Origin: Cytophagaceae bacterium | GTDB taxonomy: Bacteria; Bacteroidota; Bacteroidia; Cytophagales; Spirosomataceae | DNA length: 64,000 bases | Assembly: GCA_016722655.1 (NCBI GenBank) | Contig: JADKIR010000005.1 | Location: 868,001 to 932,000, forward strand | Direction of reading: 5' to 3' | Shown: positions 9,783-18,365 of the stretch, one piece after another | Position numbering within the stretch: the first letter of the stretch is position 1 | Layout of the letters: the number at the start of each line of letters is the position of its first letter | Notes under the pieces: model-generated | Databases searched by the model: none | Seen by the model: only the letters and a program-made list of their open reading frames with translations | What the model was told of the DNA's origin: nothing | Position numbers and translations under genes: made by a program

Positions 9783-11006
9783 ATGAGGTTAAGTATATAT
9801 ATTTTTAGTATTTTTATTTTTTCAGCTTTTAGCTCTTTGGCCCAAAAAGAAAAAGGAAAAATCCTGAATGCTCCAAAAATTCCAAATAAAAAACAAAACA
9901 CTCAATCCCAGGAAACCAAGCCAAAAAAAGAAGAGGAATTTGATTTTATTTTTGAAGATGAGCCCAAACTGAGGTTTACTAATCAATATGAAAATTCGAA
10001 TTCAAACAAAGCTCAAACCGCACCCGGCACTAAAGAAAGCCTTGATGGAATAAAAATTGAACCTTTACGTGAAATAAATCCTATTGTCCATGAAGATACC
10101 TCCACAATAGATGAAGGCGAATTGATGACTGTGGAAATAGAAGAATATGCTCAATTTCAGGGGGCTGATAGTATGGTGCGGGTGGCTTCTTACTTTTCAG
10201 TTTGGGACACACGAAGCCTCGATCCCTATGGACTTGATCCAAAAGAATTTGATGAAATTGTGCCAATAAAATTATATGATCCGACCGAAGGCAGAAATTG
10301 GGCCCCAATGCTTGACGAAAGTAAACTCACCTCGCATTTTGGTTGGCGAAGCCGACGCTGGCACAAAGGAACCGACCTGGATCTAGAAACCGGTGATAAG
10401 GTTTATGCTCCTTTTGATGGAATTATCAGGATTGCAGGGGTTCATTCCGGATATGGTAGAACCTTGATATTAAGACACTATAATGGACTGGAAACCCTAT
10501 ACGGGCATTTATCGAGAATAAATTTTGAAGCTAATACCCTTGTCAAAGCAGGTGAAGAAATAGCCCGCGGAGGTAATACAGGAAGGAGCTCTGGATCACA
10601 TTTACATTTTGAAACCCGGTACGAAGGCAATCAGTTTGACCCTGAAAATATTTATAATTTTAGTACGAATCCAATGCAAATCCGTGGTCAGGAGTTTGTT
10701 TTGTCGCCCAAGGTTTTTGATTATTTAAGAGGCGGAAGGTCGAGAGCAACAAATGCTATCATTGGAAATCCTGAAAGTGCTGGCTCAATTGACCCAAATA
10801 TTGATGAAACCGAAGATATTGCGGATGATGAAGAGGAAGAAGTACCTGTAAAAGTGGAGAAAAAAATATGGTATCGGGTAAAACCTGGTGATAATCTAAC
10901 CGAAATTGCCAGAAAATATCACACTACAGTTGGAGAATTGGCTCGCCTTAATAAAATAAGTTCTTATAGAAAATTATATTCCGGTTTGAAAATCAGGGTA
11001 AAATAA
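9783..11006 (+). CDS. Secreted M23 (LytM) peptidase with C-terminal LysM domain
   Basis: Predicted periplasmic or surface peptidoglycan endopeptidase or divisome activator. It has a signal peptide (about residues 1-20), then a charged low-complexity segment (21-100) rich in Lys/Glu/Asn, then an M23 domain with zinc ligands in HKGTDLD (H194, D198) and HLHF (H273, H275), plus H241 in GHL. A LysM domain fills the last 45 residues (YRVKPGDNLTEIARKYHTT). All M23 metal ligands are present, so it may be active rather than an EnvC/NlpD-type degenerate. It stands alone between the polysaccharide operon and bshB1. Confidence 0.9.
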   Translation: MRLSIYIFSIFIFSAFSSLAQKEKGKILNAPKIPNKKQNTQSQETKPKKEEEFDFIFEDEPKLRFTNQYENSNSNKAQTAPGTKESLDGIKIEPLREINPIVHEDTSTIDEGELMTVEIEEYAQFQGADSMVRVASYFSVWDTRSLDPYGLDPKEFDEIVPIKLYDPTEGRNWAPMLDESKLTSHFGWRSRRWHKGTDLDLETGDKVYAPFDGIIRIAGVHSGYGRTLILRHYNGLETLYGHLSRINFEANTLVKAGEEIARGGNTGRSSGSHLHFETRYEGNQFDPENIYNFSTNPMQIRGQEFVLSPKVFDYLRGGRSRATNAIIGNPESAGSIDPNIDETEDIADDEEEEVPVKVEKKIWYRVKPGDNLTEIARKYHTTVGELARLNKISSYRKLYSGLKIRVK

Positions 11007-11032
11007 ACCACTATAAATCAATACCTTATAAT

Positions 11033-11752
11033 ATGAAACTAGACGTATTGGTAATGGCCGTACACCCTGACGATGCCGAATTGGCCTGCTCAGGAACAAT
11101 CATAAAATTAATATCCGAGGGTAAAAAAGTCGGAATTTTAGATTTTACAGCCGGTGAATTGGGCACCAGAGGAACAGCCGAAATAAGGCTAAAAGAAAGT
11201 GAAGAATCAGCTAAAATTTTAGGACTAAATGTCAGAGAAAATCTTGGTATAAGGGATGGTTTCTTTATAAATGATGAAGAACATCAACTAAAAATTATAA
11301 GAGTTTTAAGGAAATATCAGCCTGAAATCGTTTTGGCCAATGCCATTGAGGACAGACATCCTGACCACGGAAGAGCAGCTCAACTAGCTTATGAAGCTTG
11401 TTTTTATAGTGGATTAAGAAGAATTGAGACCTTTGATGAGAATAATAACCTTCAAGCAGCGTGGAGACCCAAAAATGTTTTTCATTACATACAGGACAGA
11501 TATATCGACCCGGATTTTGCAATAGATGTAACTGATTTTTGGGAGCAAAAACTAGAATCTATAAAAGCATTTAAAAGTCAGTTTTTCGACCCAAATAGTC
11601 CTGAACCTGCCAGCTATATCTCATCATCAGATTTTTTGGATTTTATCGAGTCACGATCAAGAGAAATGGGGCATAAAATTGGTGCAACCCATGGAGAAGG
11701 CTTTACCACTACAAGAAAAATTCAGGTAAAATCAGTTTTTGATATACTTTAA
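11033..11752 (+). CDS. bshB1: N-acetyl-alpha-D-glucosaminyl L-malate deacetylase BshB1
   Basis: Second enzyme of bacillithiol synthesis: it deacetylates GlcNAc-malate to GlcN-malate, to which cysteine is then added. The zinc site of the PIG-L/LmbE family is seen as AVHPDDAE (H11, D13, D14) with a second HPDH motif (H109-H112). The BshB1-type DFTAGELGTRGTAEIR segment follows the first motif. Length 239 is typical. It starts 26 bases after the M23 peptidase gene. Its last 21 bases overlap the convergent glycosyltransferase gene. bshA and bshC are not in this window. Confidence 0.93.
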   Translation: MKLDVLVMAVHPDDAELACSGTIIKLISEGKKVGILDFTAGELGTRGTAEIRLKESEESAKILGLNVRENLGIRDGFFINDEEHQLKIIRVLRKYQPEIVLANAIEDRHPDHGRAAQLAYEACFYSGLRRIETFDENNNLQAAWRPKNVFHYIQDRYIDPDFAIDVTDFWEQKLESIKAFKSQFFDPNSPEPASYISSSDFLDFIESRSREMGHKIGATHGEGFTTTRKIQVKSVFDIL

Positions 11753-12490
11753 CACTCTGAAAGTATTTTTCCAATCAGCCCTGAATATGATATGAAGATG
11801 GTTTATGATATTTTGGAAAAATCCAAAATGAGCGTTTAAGACCCAAAATCTATCTTTCCAAGACTTGAATATCTGTTTATGGGAAGTACCACCTTCCAGA
11901 TATTTCGCCAAAATACCTGGATAGGCTTTGATTACTTTAGCATTTTTCAGACATTTCAATTCCCAGTCAATATCTGCACTCAGGTTTTTTTCGATGTATT
12001 GTGGGGCTATTTTTCTTTTCACTATAAAAGATTGATGACAAACCAACATGCCAGTTTTATATCCTTTCCAGGTTAAATTTTCGGGAATTTTATGGGGTGT
12101 TATTTCGGTTCTAAGTCCTAAAACCTTCCCTATTTCATCAACCATCAATGTATCTGAAAATATCACATCTGCATCGCCAATTTTCTGAATTTTTTCAATT
12201 GCCAGGTTTTCGGCAATTTCATCTCCTGCATTCATAAACCACACATATTCACCTTTGGCAAGTTTCAAACCCTTGTTCATGGCATCATAAAGGCCCTTAT
12301 CTTTTTCAGAAACAATCAAATCAAAAACATCCTCATACTTTTTTGCAATTTCAATTGTGCCATCTTTAGATCCTCCATCAATCAAAAGATATTCATAGTC
12401 ATCTGATGTTTGATTTTTAACACTTAAAACCGTCCTTTCCAGGAATTTTTCGGCGTTATAGGTGATTGTTATGATTGATACGAGTGCCAT
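11732..12490 (-). CDS. Glycosyltransferase family 2 (WcaA-like)
   Basis: GT-A fold glycosyltransferase. The N-terminus VSIITITYNAEKFLERTVLSVKNQT is the classic GT2 nucleotide-sugar-binding start. YLLIDGGSKDGT and the acidic metal site around WFMNAGDE follow. Length 252 with no membrane segment fits the compact family often found in colanic acid and lipopolysaccharide clusters. It is transcribed opposite to bshB1, with a 21-base overlap of the two 3' ends, and diverges from the YfhO-like gene. Donor and acceptor are unknown. Confidence 0.85.
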   Translation of the reverse strand: MALVSIITITYNAEKFLERTVLSVKNQTSDDYEYLLIDGGSKDGTIEIAKKYEDVFDLIVSEKDKGLYDAMNKGLKLAKGEYVWFMNAGDEIAENLAIEKIQKIGDADVIFSDTLMVDEIGKVLGLRTEITPHKIPENLTWKGYKTGMLVCHQSFIVKRKIAPQYIEKNLSADIDWELKCLKNAKVIKAYPGILAKYLEGGTSHKQIFKSWKDRFWVLNAHFGFFQNIINHLHIIFRADWKNTFRVLKYIKN

Positions 12491-12590
12491 TTAATCCATT
12501 TATTTCAACAAAAATACCTCAAAAACAAACAAAAATTGACATGAATTTCAACAATCCGTCAATTTCAACGGCAATCTATCTTAGATTTCT

Positions 12591-12598
12591 TATCTTTG
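12591..12598 (+). promoter_or_regulatory. Possible -7 element upstream of the YfhO-like gene
   Basis: TATCTTTG matches TAnnTTTG and lies 39 bases before the ATG at 12638, in the gap between divergent genes. No clear TTTG was found at the expected distance upstream, so support is moderate to weak. Confidence 0.35.
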
Positions 12599-12637
12599 GC
12601 ATATTTTTAGAATAATAAGAAGAAATAAAAATATTTA

Positions 12638-15091
12638 ATGAAAAGCACTTTCCAATTTAAAAATCTTGTGCCTTACCTGATAGGCCTTTTGGTGTTCCTA
12701 ATTGTAACCTTTATCTATTTCAGTCCTGTATTAAGTGGAAAAACTCTCTCCATGCATGATAATAATCAGGCTACCGGAATGGCACAGGAAATAGTTGACT
12801 ATCATACCAAAACCGGCGAATGGGCCTGGTGGACCAACAGCACCTTTGGAGGTATGCCAGGCTTCCTCATTGCGGGGGGGTACCCATATAATGTAGCAGG
12901 ACACATTGGTGCATTTTTAGGTCAACTACTTCCTACCCCTGTCAATGTCATTTTCTTGATGATGGCCGGATTTTTCATTTTAATGATTACGCTTAAAAAA
13001 AATATTTGGGTTGCAATTCTCGCCTCAATAGCTTATGCATTAGGCACTTACAACCTTTTATATACAGAGGCAGGCCATATTTCAAAAATCATTGCTCTGG
13101 CCTATGCTCCTGCACTTTTGGCGGGTTTTGTTTTATTATTTAGGGGAAAATATTTATTAGGTTCTTTTGTCACTTCTTTTTTTCTGGCACTGGAATTATA
13201 TGGAAACCATTTACAAATCACCTACTATTTTTTCATTATCTTGTTGGTTTATAGCCTTTATGAAGGAATCAAACTCATATTGAATGGTGAAATAAAACAT
13301 GCCCTTATTGTTATTTTATGTCTTCTTGGAAGTGCCGCAATCGGAGTTGGTACCAATGCTGAAAGACTTTGGAACAACCTGACCTATTCCAAAGAGTCAA
13401 CCCGTGGATCATCAGATTTGTCTAAAACTACTGCCGGAAAATCCGGTTTGGACAAAGATTATGCATTTGGCTGGAGTTATGGCATTGATGAAACTTTAAC
13501 CCTGGTGGTTCCCAACATGATGGGCGGAGGTTCAATGGGTGCATTGCCAAAAAGTAGCGAGACTTTCCAAACCTTAACAGCTGGAGGAGTAGATGCCAAC
13601 ATGGCTGAGCAATTTGTACAGCAATTACCTTTGTATTTTGGTGAACAGTCTGGCACCTCAGGCCCTGCCTATTCAGGTATTCTCATTGTTTTACTATTCA
13701 TTTTAGGTTTATTTATTTCAAAAAACAACTTAAAATGGGTTTGGTTAGGTCTGGTTACATTTTTCATAATGCTTGCCTGGGGTTATCATTTTTCCGCTTT
13801 TAATGATTTCATATTTCAATATTTACCTGGTTACAACAAGTTTAGAGCAGTGACCCAAACCCTGGTAATTGTGCATTTTATTCTGGTTTTGGGAGCGGCA
13901 AGTACACTTAATCAGCTTATTAATGATAAGTTTGAATTTTCAACCTTAAAAAAGCCTCTCCTCTATTCGGCAGGAATTATACTGGGTTTGGTGCTGATTG
14001 GATATTTTTCTTTAAATTATTCAGGTGCAAATGATGACAATTTTAAACAATCCCTGAGTCAATCTCTCGGGCCTGATTTTGCAGGAAAAGTGATGGCTTC
14101 CATACAGTCTGATCGCTCAGGAATGGTATTTTCAGATATTATCAGAGGAATTGTACTGATGGCATTACTTGCCGGACTGATATATTTTTATACCAAAAAC
14201 AAAATCAAAGCTCAGGTTTTTGGACTTGTAGCGACTATTTTGATAGTTTTTGATCTCTTTAGTGTAGGAAAAAGATACTTTAACAATCAGGATTTTGTTT
14301 CCAAATCACAAGCCGCGGCGGTAGTCATTGAACCCACAGCAGCAGATCTGGAAATCCTGAAAGATACCGACCCCAATTTCAGGATGATAAACCTCACCAC
14401 TTCTTTTTGGTCTGATGCCCGCGATTCATATTTTCATAAATCTATCGGTGGGTATCATGGAGCCAAATTGAAAAAAATACAGGAATTGTACGAATACCAA
14501 ATGGTGAAAGATGGCAAATTGAATTTCAAAGTATTGAATATGCTCAATACAAGGTATTTTGTGGCTCCCGGTCAAAATAATGCACCTATGGTTCAGCGTA
14601 ACCCTGATGCACTGGGCAACGTATGGTTTGTTGATACCCTTCAGGTAGTAAATAATGCCGATGAAGTGATGGCTGCCTTGGGAACCTTCCAGCCGAAAAC
14701 CAGAGCTGTAGTAGATAAAAATCAAAGTCTAAGTGGGAAGACATATACCACCTCAGCTACCAATAGTATAGTTTTGAAATCTTATGCACCCAATAAATTG
14801 GTTTATGAGGCAAATGCAGCAGCACCCCAATTTGCAGTTTTCTCCGAAATATTCTACCGTGGAAACATAGATTGGATTTCAAGTATTGATGGAAAACCTG
14901 CCAATCACCAAAATGTAAACTATGTTTTGCGTGGAATGGAAATCCCCGCCGGAAAACATGAAATAGTGTTTGAATTTAAACCGGAAAGTGTGGAAAAAGG
15001 AAAATATATTGATCTCGGGTCTTCAATAGCATTGATATTACTATTTGTTGCAGCAATATTTAAGAGTCTTCGGAAAACCGAAGACTCTTAA
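12638..15091 (+). CDS. YfhO-like multi-pass membrane protein (GT-C type)
   Basis: Large integral membrane protein of 817 residues with about 13 hydrophobic helices in the first two thirds, then a soluble beta-rich domain (about 560-790), and a last helix near the C-terminus (SSIALILLFVAAIFKSL). The first periplasmic loop holds conserved-looking STFGGMPGF and MHDNNQATG segments, and ISKIIALAYAP occurs later. This pattern is that of the Bacteroidota YfhO family, thought to be GT-C-like glycosyl carriers or transferases. YfhO in Firmicutes acts in glycosylation of lipoteichoic acid; the substrate here is unknown. A run of seven G bases (12874-12880) encodes part of the Ala-Gly-Gly segment. The 3' end of the gene forms a long perfect hairpin shared with the convergent gene. 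Confidence 0.75.
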   Translation: MKSTFQFKNLVPYLIGLLVFLIVTFIYFSPVLSGKTLSMHDNNQATGMAQEIVDYHTKTGEWAWWTNSTFGGMPGFLIAGGYPYNVAGHIGAFLGQLLPTPVNVIFLMMAGFFILMITLKKNIWVAILASIAYALGTYNLLYTEAGHISKIIALAYAPALLAGFVLLFRGKYLLGSFVTSFFLALELYGNHLQITYYFFIILLVYSLYEGIKLILNGEIKHALIVILCLLGSAAIGVGTNAERLWNNLTYSKESTRGSSDLSKTTAGKSGLDKDYAFGWSYGIDETLTLVVPNMMGGGSMGALPKSSETFQTLTAGGVDANMAEQFVQQLPLYFGEQSGTSGPAYSGILIVLLFILGLFISKNNLKWVWLGLVTFFIMLAWGYHFSAFNDFIFQYLPGYNKFRAVTQTLVIVHFILVLGAASTLNQLINDKFEFSTLKKPLLYSAGIILGLVLIGYFSLNYSGANDDNFKQSLSQSLGPDFAGKVMASIQSDRSGMVFSDIIRGIVLMALLAGLIYFYTKNKIKAQVFGLVATILIVFDLFSVGKRYFNNQDFVSKSQAAAVVIEPTAADLEILKDTDPNFRMINLTTSFWSDARDSYFHKSIGGYHGAKLKKIQELYEYQMVKDGKLNFKVLNMLNTRYFVAPGQNNAPMVQRNPDALGNVWFVDTLQVVNNADEVMAALGTFQPKTRAVVDKNQSLSGKTYTTSATNSIVLKSYAPNKLVYEANAAAPQFAVFSEIFYRGNIDWISSIDGKPANHQNVNYVLRGMEIPAGKHEIVFEFKPESVEKGKYIDLGSSIALILLFVAAIFKSLRKTEDS

Positions 15092-15093
15092 AT
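15058..15093. terminator. Perfect 16-bp inverted repeat at the junction of convergent genes
   Basis: A 16-base stem with a 4-base AAAA loop, reading TTAAGAGTCTTCGG on one arm and its exact complement on the other. It covers the last codons and stop of the YfhO-like gene and touches the stop of the convergent glycosyltransferase (15088). Symmetry and position suggest a bidirectional transcription terminator. Neither side has a strong T-tract outside the stem, so it is not a textbook intrinsic terminator. Confidence 0.65.
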
Positions 15094-16350
15094 CAAACTT
15101 TGATATACCTCACTATAGCATTGGGCTACTACTTTTTCGCTATAGGTATTCATTACTTTATTTATGGCCTTTTCAGAAATTTCTTTTTGATTGGCTTCAT
15201 ATAATACCCAATACATACCTTTGGCAAGGTCTTCTGTTGATTTGTACTTAGCCAAATAGCCATTCGACATATGGTCAATCATTTCGGGTATCCCTCCTAC
15301 TTCAAAACCAACAGCAGGGGTGCCACAGGCTAAAGATTCCATTATGGTATTGGGTAAATTTTCCTCCAATGAAGGAATCACAAAAACAGAAGCCGAATTA
15401 TAAGCTTTTACGATAGTCTCCTGATTTGAGATTCTTCCAAGATTGTGCACTTTAAAAGGAAGCAAATCAAAATCTGAGGTATTTGCCTGGCCAAAAAGTA
15501 ATACTTCGATTTCTTCATGCTCTTTAACCATTGACTTTAAAAGGTTTAAAGCCTCCAAAAAATAACTAAACCCTTTGCCTGTGGCCTGAATTCGCATGGC
15601 TGCAAAAAGAATATATTTTTTGTTATGCTCAAGTCCAAATTCCTGGAGTGCCTCCGCATGGTCAATTGGTCTATAGATATTGGTATCTATTGGATTGGGG
15701 ATGGCATGGACTCTTTTATTTTTAAAAAGTGAACTTTTAGCTGCTCTACTCCCCAGCCATTTACTGCAAGTAACTATAGTGATGTTGGCTTCAGAAAAAA
15801 CTTTAGCCTTTTTCTCCCAAATCATGTTTGAAAGGTCACCAATTCCGGGATTTTTTAAAAATTGAATGCAATTACCGCAGCTTTGCTGATAATTTTCACA
15901 TAGTCCGGAGTGGTGACAACCACCGGTAAAAGCCCACATATCATGCAATGTCCACACGATGGGTTTTCCTGTATCTACCAATTTCTGAATGGAGTCAATG
16001 GACAAAAAACCAAAATTTGTCCAATGAAGGTGTATAATATCAGCTCCAGAAATATGTTTATTTTTTGAAATATCTATACCAAATTTTGCAGGATTAAAAG
16101 CAAATCTCACCGCTTTATTTTTTTCAAAATACAAAAAATACAACCTTTCTAAAACAAAATTTAAAAATGCTATTTTCTTTGAGAACCATGAATTATTAAG
16201 CTGAATTATACCTTCCTGGCCTGATTTACTTTGCTGAACCAACATAAAGGCTTCAGTATCTTGCCTTAGATTTAAAGCCTTCAATAACCTGCGACAAGCA
16301 ATTGCAGCTCCTCCGGTAAAGTCGTCTGTATTTAGTAATAATATTTTCAA
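15088..16350 (-). CDS. Glycosyltransferase family 4
   Basis: GT-B glycosyltransferase of 420 residues. The N-terminus KILLLNTDDFTGGAAIACRRLLKAL is the acceptor-domain start seen in Bacteroidota WcaL-like enzymes. The C-terminal donor site is EENLPNTIMESLACGTPAVGF with the EX7E pattern, followed by GGIPEMI. A cysteine-containing middle stretch (CHHSGLCENYQQSCGNC, about residues 135-151) is common in this subfamily and may bind metal or form structure. The gene overlaps the preceding GT2 gene by 4 bases at 16347-16350 and belongs to a three-gene minus-strand unit with it and a methyltransferase. Confidence 0.85.
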   Translation of the reverse strand: MKILLLNTDDFTGGAAIACRRLLKALNLRQDTEAFMLVQQSKSGQEGIIQLNNSWFSKKIAFLNFVLERLYFLYFEKNKAVRFAFNPAKFGIDISKNKHISGADIIHLHWTNFGFLSIDSIQKLVDTGKPIVWTLHDMWAFTGGCHHSGLCENYQQSCGNCIQFLKNPGIGDLSNMIWEKKAKVFSEANITIVTCSKWLGSRAAKSSLFKNKRVHAIPNPIDTNIYRPIDHAEALQEFGLEHNKKYILFAAMRIQATGKGFSYFLEALNLLKSMVKEHEEIEVLLFGQANTSDFDLLPFKVHNLGRISNQETIVKAYNSASVFVIPSLEENLPNTIMESLACGTPAVGFEVGGIPEMIDHMSNGYLAKYKSTEDLAKGMYWVLYEANQKEISEKAINKVMNTYSEKVVAQCYSEVYQSLI

Positions 16351-17339
16351 AGCTTTATCAATTTTTTCAATATTAAAAACAAAGTATGAGCATTAAATTT
16401 GAATATATCCGAAGTAACACATTTTAAAATATCTGAAAAATGATCATTTTGTTCAAAAACTTTTACCCATCGGTGCGATAAAATAAATTCAAGAGATTGC
16501 TGATTGTATTCCTTATAGTCCTTATTAGCAATTTTAATTTCATTTAACCATTCCTCCGCTACTTTCAAAGAGATTCGGCTATTAAATGAAATATCATAAT
16601 GCAATTTTGCTTGTTCATGGGTAATATTTAAGCCTAGTCTTTCCAATTGATATTTTTGTATTCCAAGAACCGCATTTTGCATTTTATCTGACTGAGTAGC
16701 TGTAAGATTATTGCTATGCACACGGTAATCTATCAGAACTTCATGAAGTATTCCCAATTTGTTTTTTTGCATTATCCTGACAAACATGTCATAGTCCTCT
16801 GCAGGGGAAAAAACAGGATTGAAACCAGGTTCAGGAATTACGGTTTTGTACATAGTCATCCCAGAAACCACAAAGTAGTTTACAAAAAGAGAAACGGCCT
16901 TTAAATGTTCATTATTTATGTAATTTTTAAAAAACTGACCAGAAGGGCTATTTTCTCTATCAATCACACGAGCCCAGCAACTCACTCCGGCAAATTCGGG
17001 ATAGTTTTTTAAAAATAAAATTTGTTTTTCAATCCTATTGGGGTAAGCAATATCATCAGAATCTAGCCACACGATAAGATTATTTTTTGCAGCATTGTAT
17101 AAGATATTTCTTCCGGCAGTTAATCCCTGATTGATTTTTGAATCGATTATCCTTATCCTGGAATCTGATTTGGCATAATTCTCTAGAATTGAAAGGGTTG
17201 CATCGCTTGAACCATCATTATAAACCAACAACTCGAAGTTTTGAAATGTTTGATTTAAAACACTGTCAATCGAATACGAAATATATTTTGCTGCATTGAA
17301 AGCAGGCATCAAAACCGAAACCTCATTCATTTCATTCAT
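16347..17339 (-). CDS. Glycosyltransferase family 2
   Basis: GT-A glycosyltransferase of about 330 residues. EVSVLMPAFNAAKYISYSIDSVLNQTFQNFELLVYNDGSSDAT is split here only by the usual motif breaks and holds the nucleotide-sugar site. VWLDSDDIAYPNR contains the metal-binding DSDD. SPAEDYDMFVR is the acceptor-side ED motif. The frame is open back to 17402, but an ATG there would overlap the methyltransferase by 53 bases. The ATG at 17339 (MNEMNEVSV) is the better start, 10 bases after that gene ends. It probably acts with the neighbouring GT4 on one glycan. Confidence 0.85.
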   Translation of the reverse strand: MNEMNEVSVLMPAFNAAKYISYSIDSVLNQTFQNFELLVYNDGSSDATLSILENYAKSDSRIRIIDSKINQGLTAGRNILYNAAKNNLIVWLDSDDIAYPNRIEKQILFLKNYPEFAGVSCWARVIDRENSPSGQFFKNYINNEHLKAVSLFVNYFVVSGMTMYKTVIPEPGFNPVFSPAEDYDMFVRIMQKNKLGILHEVLIDYRVHSNNLTATQSDKMQNAVLGIQKYQLERLGLNITHEQAKLHYDISFNSRISLKVAEEWLNEIKIANKDYKEYNQQSLEFILSHRWVKVFEQNDHFSDILKCVTSDIFKFNAHTLFLILKKLIKL

Positions 17340-17349
17340 ATAAATGATC

Positions 17350-18054
17350 TTAAGGCTCTTTTCTGTAGGCTTTTTTGATTTTCTCCCAAATAGAGTAGCC
17401 ACTGATTTTTGCCAGCCAGTTTCTTTGTTTCAAAACCTGATTATAAAGCACCGGATGCACATACATGGGTGCATTGCTGGTTGGGGTGAATGGTAAGACT
17501 CCTTTCTTTGCGTATAAAAGAATATTTTGACTATACCAATGGTCGATTAAAGGATTGTCCCAGATTTTTTCTCTCAAAATATCGAAACAATCATAACCAT
17601 GTTGTTCAAACTTCTTTCTCCAATAATTAGGCTCTTGTTCATTGATATGATTTTGACCTCCCTGACCAACAATAGCAGCAGAAAACAGCACGATATCGCT
17701 TAAATCAACCAATGATTTAACGAAAATATCAGCCGAATCAATGCTAAGATGTTCTGCAACTTCCAACGAAATAGCCAGATCAAATTTTTCATTGGGGTGT
17801 ATAGGTTTTTCAAGATCCTGAATAACAACTACATCTTCAGGTATTGCAAGTAAATTTCGGTTAAGGTGGTTGCCCTCATAACCACATATTTTTTCAACGC
17901 CAAGCTCATTAAATACTTTCAACCATGTTCCTAACCCACAACCCACATCCACTACTGACCTGGGTTTTTTATCCAGGATTGAAAACAACATTGGAATAAG
18001 ATTTTCTGCAGCCCGGGTATTATGGGTTTTGGTATTATGCTTATATTTAACCAT
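17350..18054 (-). CDS. Class I SAM-dependent methyltransferase
   Basis: Predicted methyltransferase of 234 residues. The SAM-binding motif I reads VVDVGCGLGTWL (about residues 36-47), with the acidic residue after the next strand in GYEGNHLN. DLAISLEVAEHL is the post-motif region typical of the Methyltransf_23 group. Its position at the head of a minus-strand unit with two glycosyltransferases suggests that it methylates a sugar or a glycan end, though the target is not shown by sequence. It diverges from the plus-strand nonulosonic acid locus. Confidence 0.8.
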   Translation of the reverse strand: MVKYKHNTKTHNTRAAENLIPMLFSILDKKPRSVVDVGCGLGTWLKVFNELGVEKICGYEGNHLNRNLLAIPEDVVVIQDLEKPIHPNEKFDLAISLEVAEHLSIDSADIFVKSLVDLSDIVLFSAAIVGQGGQNHINEQEPNYWRKKFEQHGYDCFDILREKIWDNPLIDHWYSQNILLYAKKGVLPFTPTSNAPMYVHPVLYNQVLKQRNWLAKISGYSIWEKIKKAYRKEP

Positions 18055-18154
18055 TTATATAAATATGATATTTTAGATTCTTATTAGTTATTTTTTCATT
18101 TTAAAAGTAACCAACATAACTTTGCAAAAATATATAAAATAGTTTGGAGAAATT

Positions 18155-18331
18155 ATGACTATCGAAAAAAGCTTAAAAGATATAACGCTTAATTTTTATT
18201 ATCATCGAAAGAATTTGAAAAGCTTTGGAATTTATTCTTATTTTCAAAGTAATATTTTTAAGTATAATCCGGATTTTGAATTTATTTCTAAAAAAATCAT
18301 AAAACTTCCGAAATTGAGTATTTATGGGTAA
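18155..18331 (+). CDS. Short hypothetical ORF, 58 residues
   Basis: In the 311-base gap between the divergent methyltransferase and the GNGPSL-motif gene is an ATG-started frame of 58 codons ending at TAA 18329-18331. It is preceded by a purine-rich GGAGAAATT. The peptide is Lys/Phe/Tyr/Ile rich (starts MTIEKSLKDITLNFYYHRKN) and has no motif I recognise. It could be a small gene, the remnant of a larger one, or leader sequence of the operon. The base composition is as AT-rich as the surrounding intergenic sequence, so chance cannot be excluded. Confidence 0.3.
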   Translation: MTIEKSLKDITLNFYYHRKNLKSFGIYSYFQSNIFKYNPDFEFISKKIIKLPKLSIYG

Positions 18332-18365
18332 TTTTAAGCCCTAATTCATTTAAGACATTTCAGAA

